Shown in pieces: positions 61,957 to 64,000 of a stretch of 64,000 bases of DNA (position 1 is its first letter; each line of letters opens with the position of its first letter). The translations under genes were made by a program, and so were the position numbers. Where the stretch lies: NCBI RefSeq assembly GCF_001549985.1, contig NZ_LROZ01000012.1, positions 1 to 64,000 on the forward strand. Direction: 5' to 3'. Origin of the DNA: Myroides odoratus (GTDB lineage Bacteria; Bacteroidota; Bacteroidia; Flavobacteriales; Flavobacteriaceae). The notes beneath the pieces were generated by a model. The model searched no databases, was not told the origin of the DNA, and saw only the letters and a program-made list of their open reading frames with translations.

Positions 61957-62805
61957 ATGATGCAAGAAAAAGAAAAAAAACAGCAGCCTCCTGGAAGTGA
62001 GCACCAAATGAAGAATTACCCGGATCACGGAGAATATACGTATAAAGGACATGCGTTATTTACTGGGAAAACCATATTGATTACGGGAGGAGATTCTGGA
62101 ATAGGAAAAGCGATAGCCATTGCTTTTGCACGGGAAGGTGCAAATGTCGTATTTGTTTATCTATCCGAGCAAGAACGCGAAGACGCCGCGGATACGCTTT
62201 ATTGGATTGAACAAGCAGGCGTAAAAGGATTAGCCATTGAAATGGATTTAAAGCAAGCAGAGAACTGTAAAAAGGTAGTGCATCAAACGATTGCATCCTT
62301 TGGACAAATTGATGTATTGATTAATAATGCCGCTTTTCAGAAGGAACATAAAGAGTTTAAGGATATTACCCTAGAGGATTGGAAAACGACTTATGAAACC
62401 AATGTAAATGCGTTGTTTTATATGACAAAATACAGCTTGGAGCATATTCCAAAAGGAGGGAGTATCATTCATACAACTTCAGTAAATGTATACGATCCCA
62501 ATCCAAGTTTATTGGCCTATGCTTCTACAAAAGCAGCGATTCAAAATATGACAGCCAGTATGAGTAAAATGTTTTTGGAACAAGGCAAAGAAATTAGAGT
62601 AAATGCCGTTGCTCCAGGTCCGGTTTGGACACCGCTAATTCCCACGACACTATCCAATGTGGATACATTTGGACAAAATACGCCAATAGAACGCCCAGCC
62701 CAGCCAAAGGAAATCGCACCCGCCTATATCTTTTTAGCCAGTGAAGATGCAACTTATGTTTCAGGTGCAATTATTGCAGTAACAGGAGGGCGGATTACGT
62801 TATAA
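61957..62805 (+). CDS. SDR family oxidoreductase, general-stress type
   Basis: 282 aa. The ~35-residue polar N-terminal lead (QQPPGSEHQMKNYPDHGEYT) precedes the Rossmann fold: GKTILITGGDSGIGKAIAIA, DVLINNAAFQ, catalytic Ser in SIIHTTSVNVYDP, Y-x-x-x-K in LLAYASTKAAIQNM, and ATYVSGAIIAVTGG at the end. Full length; the lead is typical of the SDR enzymes related to Bacillus general-stress protein 39. Substrate unknown. Confidence 0.9.
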   Translation: MMQEKEKKQQPPGSEHQMKNYPDHGEYTYKGHALFTGKTILITGGDSGIGKAIAIAFAREGANVVFVYLSEQEREDAADTLYWIEQAGVKGLAIEMDLKQAENCKKVVHQTIASFGQIDVLINNAAFQKEHKEFKDITLEDWKTTYETNVNALFYMTKYSLEHIPKGGSIIHTTSVNVYDPNPSLLAYASTKAAIQNMTASMSKMFLEQGKEIRVNAVAPGPVWTPLIPTTLSNVDTFGQNTPIERPAQPKEIAPAYIFLASEDATYVSGAIIAVTGGRITL

Positions 62806-63356
62806 ATGATACGAAAAGTATAAAAAAATCGAGGACAGTATTCTTTTTTTAAGTAGGGGAGTGCTGTCCTCATTTTTTTTTTAATACATTACTGTTGAGT
62901 TCCTATATAACCTGATATTTTAACCATTTCTAATGGACTAAAATCGACGGAAAAAGAAGGCGAAATAGTGTATTTATACACAATATAAAAAGTGTTATTA
63001 AATTGTTATACTTTTTAGAAATATGTACATTTGTTGCTTAAATAGAACTGTTTAAAAAATTTAAATCAAATATAAATAACAGAAGTGGTATATATGAATC
63101 ATTTTCATATGCGTCACTTTCGTTTTTTTTGTATAATTTGGAAGGAAATAAAGGCTCCTTTTCTTTTTTTGGTAGGGGTATTCTTGTATCAAAAAAAGAA
63201 AAGGGAGGAAGTAAGTTTTACAAGCTGAACGGTTGAGATATCTCTTATTTGTTGAATAATGGTAGTAAAGTACAATTGAACTTTAAATTAGATTTATTAG
63301 GTAGTGAAACTAGTGGGGAGAATTTTGAAAATCAATAAATGAACTAACAAGGTCCG
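62806..63356. other. intergenic region with long hairpin
   Basis: A terminator follows the SDR gene (62831-62881). A 20-bp imperfect stem-loop occurs at 63155-63207 (ctccttttctttttttg and its complement, one bulge, one wobble). A 44-codon frame across it (63094) is probably chance. Confidence 0.55.
62831..62881 (+). terminator. terminator of the SDR gene
   Basis: Stem gaggacag / ctgtcctc with a long loop and a run of T residues. Confidence 0.75.
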
Positions 63357-64000
63357 ATGTCTATTACAATCAGCAAAGAAAGAGTTAAAGCGTTAATTGA
63401 AGCGCTTGAAGAATTATCCAAAGGGAATTACACTAGACGGCTTGACTTGAAAGTGGAGCAAGATTGTTTTTCTCATGCTGAAGTGTTGTTCAATATTTTA
63501 GCTGGTGATTATGAAAGTAAATTCAAATATTTTATTTCCTTACAGCCTACGTTGGGGTATGAATTTGTAACGACTAGTATTGTCAAGATTAGTGCACAAG
63601 GACAAATTTTAGATATTTCACTTGTACAAGATAATCAGAAATGCTTTGACGAAACGATATATATTAATCGGAATGTTCTTGATTTTTTGGAAGATGACCA
63701 ACAAGAGAAGTGGATGAAGAATTTTTTACTGTTTCTTCAGACGCCTTCCCATAAAAATTCATTTTCCTTACAGTTGACTGTGGCGGATAAAAAGCTGAAT
63801 GGATATTGTGGTTTTCATTATATGGATAAATCTCATGATATTTGGATGAGTTTTGCTTTGGTAAATCCCATTGTTCAACAAGATCCATTGACAACGCCTA
63901 TAAGTTTGGAAAAGCTTCGGAAGATGAGTGAAGAGGAACGGGATAAGATTCAAAAGATACACGCTTTAATTGGAAACAAAGAGTATGAAAGAATCTATAC
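63357..64000 (+). CDS. probable AraC-type regulator, N-terminal part (3' truncated)
   Basis: Open from ATG 63357 to the window end (214 codons). The start MSITISKERVKALIEALEEL is followed by SKGNYTRRLDLKVEQDCFSH, AEVLFNILAGDYESKFKYFI, TSIVKISAQGQILDISL, and a PAS-like core. In the flavobacterial regulators I recall with this layout, such a domain precedes an AraC HTH; the KIQKIHALIGNKEYERIY end would lead into it. The HTH itself lies outside the window, so the call is tentative. Confidence 0.5.
   Translation, partial: MSITISKERVKALIEALEELSKGNYTRRLDLKVEQDCFSHAEVLFNILAGDYESKFKYFISLQPTLGYEFVTTSIVKISAQGQILDISLVQDNQKCFDETIYINRNVLDFLEDDQQEKWMKNFLLFLQTPSHKNSFSLQLTVADKKLNGYCGFHYMDKSHDIWMSFALVNPIVQQDPLTTPISLEKLRKMSEEERDKIQKIHALIGNKEYERIY

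Noticed and set aside
63094-63228. 44-codon frame in the gap before the last gene
   Set aside because: It crosses the long stem-loop and has no recognisable features; probably chance.

Overview
The window is an AT-rich Bacteroidota chromosome segment, most likely from a Flavobacteriaceae member close to Myroides (an inference from gene content). The signs are several TAnnTTTG promoter boxes, signal peptides and lipoprotein signals of the Bacteroidota kind, LytTR two-component pairs, a carboxypeptidase-regulatory-domain TonB receptor, and a Sec-type (clade II) nitrous-oxide reductase cluster. It carries no replication or ribosomal block and reads as an accessory and metabolic stretch.

Layout. 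1-3.6 kb: the tail of a DUF11-type surface protein, a decayed acetyltransferase fragment, two GNAT genes and an AraC regulator. 3.7-9.1 kb: a complete tripartite RND efflux operon. 9.3-12.8 kb: GNAT, AraC and Tet-like MFS genes. 12.8-20.9 kb: a Crp/Fnr regulator, a 1-kb repeat field, and the leftward nos operon (cytochrome c, nosZ, membrane protein, nosL, nosD, nosF, nosY). Upstream of the nos operon, a Crp/Fnr-type half-site pair lies about 41.5 bp before the start site predicted from a perfect -7 box. 21.1-26.4 kb: a secreted aspartic protease, then an unusual cbb3-type terminal oxidase operon with split CcoN and CcoO, an extended CcoN N-terminus, a diheme CcoO fusion and two small membrane proteins. 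26.4-28.1 kb: repeats and two identical tandem tRNA-Cys-like genes embedded in 7-bp periodic arrays. 28.2-37.3 kb: phosphatidylserine decarboxylase, a MocR regulator, DUF1697 protein, an outer-membrane barrel, a LytS/LytTR pair, a small barrel protein, and an overlapping EptA-like/PAP2 lipid A modification pair. 37.6-43.6 kb: TonB-type receptor, unknown protein, class-C-like serine hydrolase and a second LytS/LytTR pair. 44-50.8 kb: two paralogous one-domain secreted proteins, chloramphenicol acetyltransferase, SMR pump, NTF2-like/DHA2 pump operon with a divergent AraC, and a VOC/DUF981 pair. 51-58.5 kb: a divergent adenylosuccinate synthetase, Crp-like and AraC regulators, Zn alcohol dehydrogenase, an ArsR/luciferase-like pair sharing a 15-nt motif, and GNAT. 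58.5-64 kb: a stress-type neighbourhood (lmo0937-like small protein, CsbD, SDR, a very Asn/Arg/Tyr-rich protein) and the start of a probable AraC-type regulator.

How it works together. The nos cluster and the cbb3-like oxidase suggest low-oxygen respiration using N2O and O2. The RND, MFS, SMR, CAT and EptA/PAP2 genes form a dispersed intrinsic drug-tolerance set, often next to AraC or LytTR regulators. The most unusual items are the variant oxidase operon, the tRNA-Cys-like pair with C at position 33 inside GTNNAC heptad arrays, the interspersed REP-like repeat family at four loci, and the candidate class-II Crp/Fnr promoter of the nos operon.
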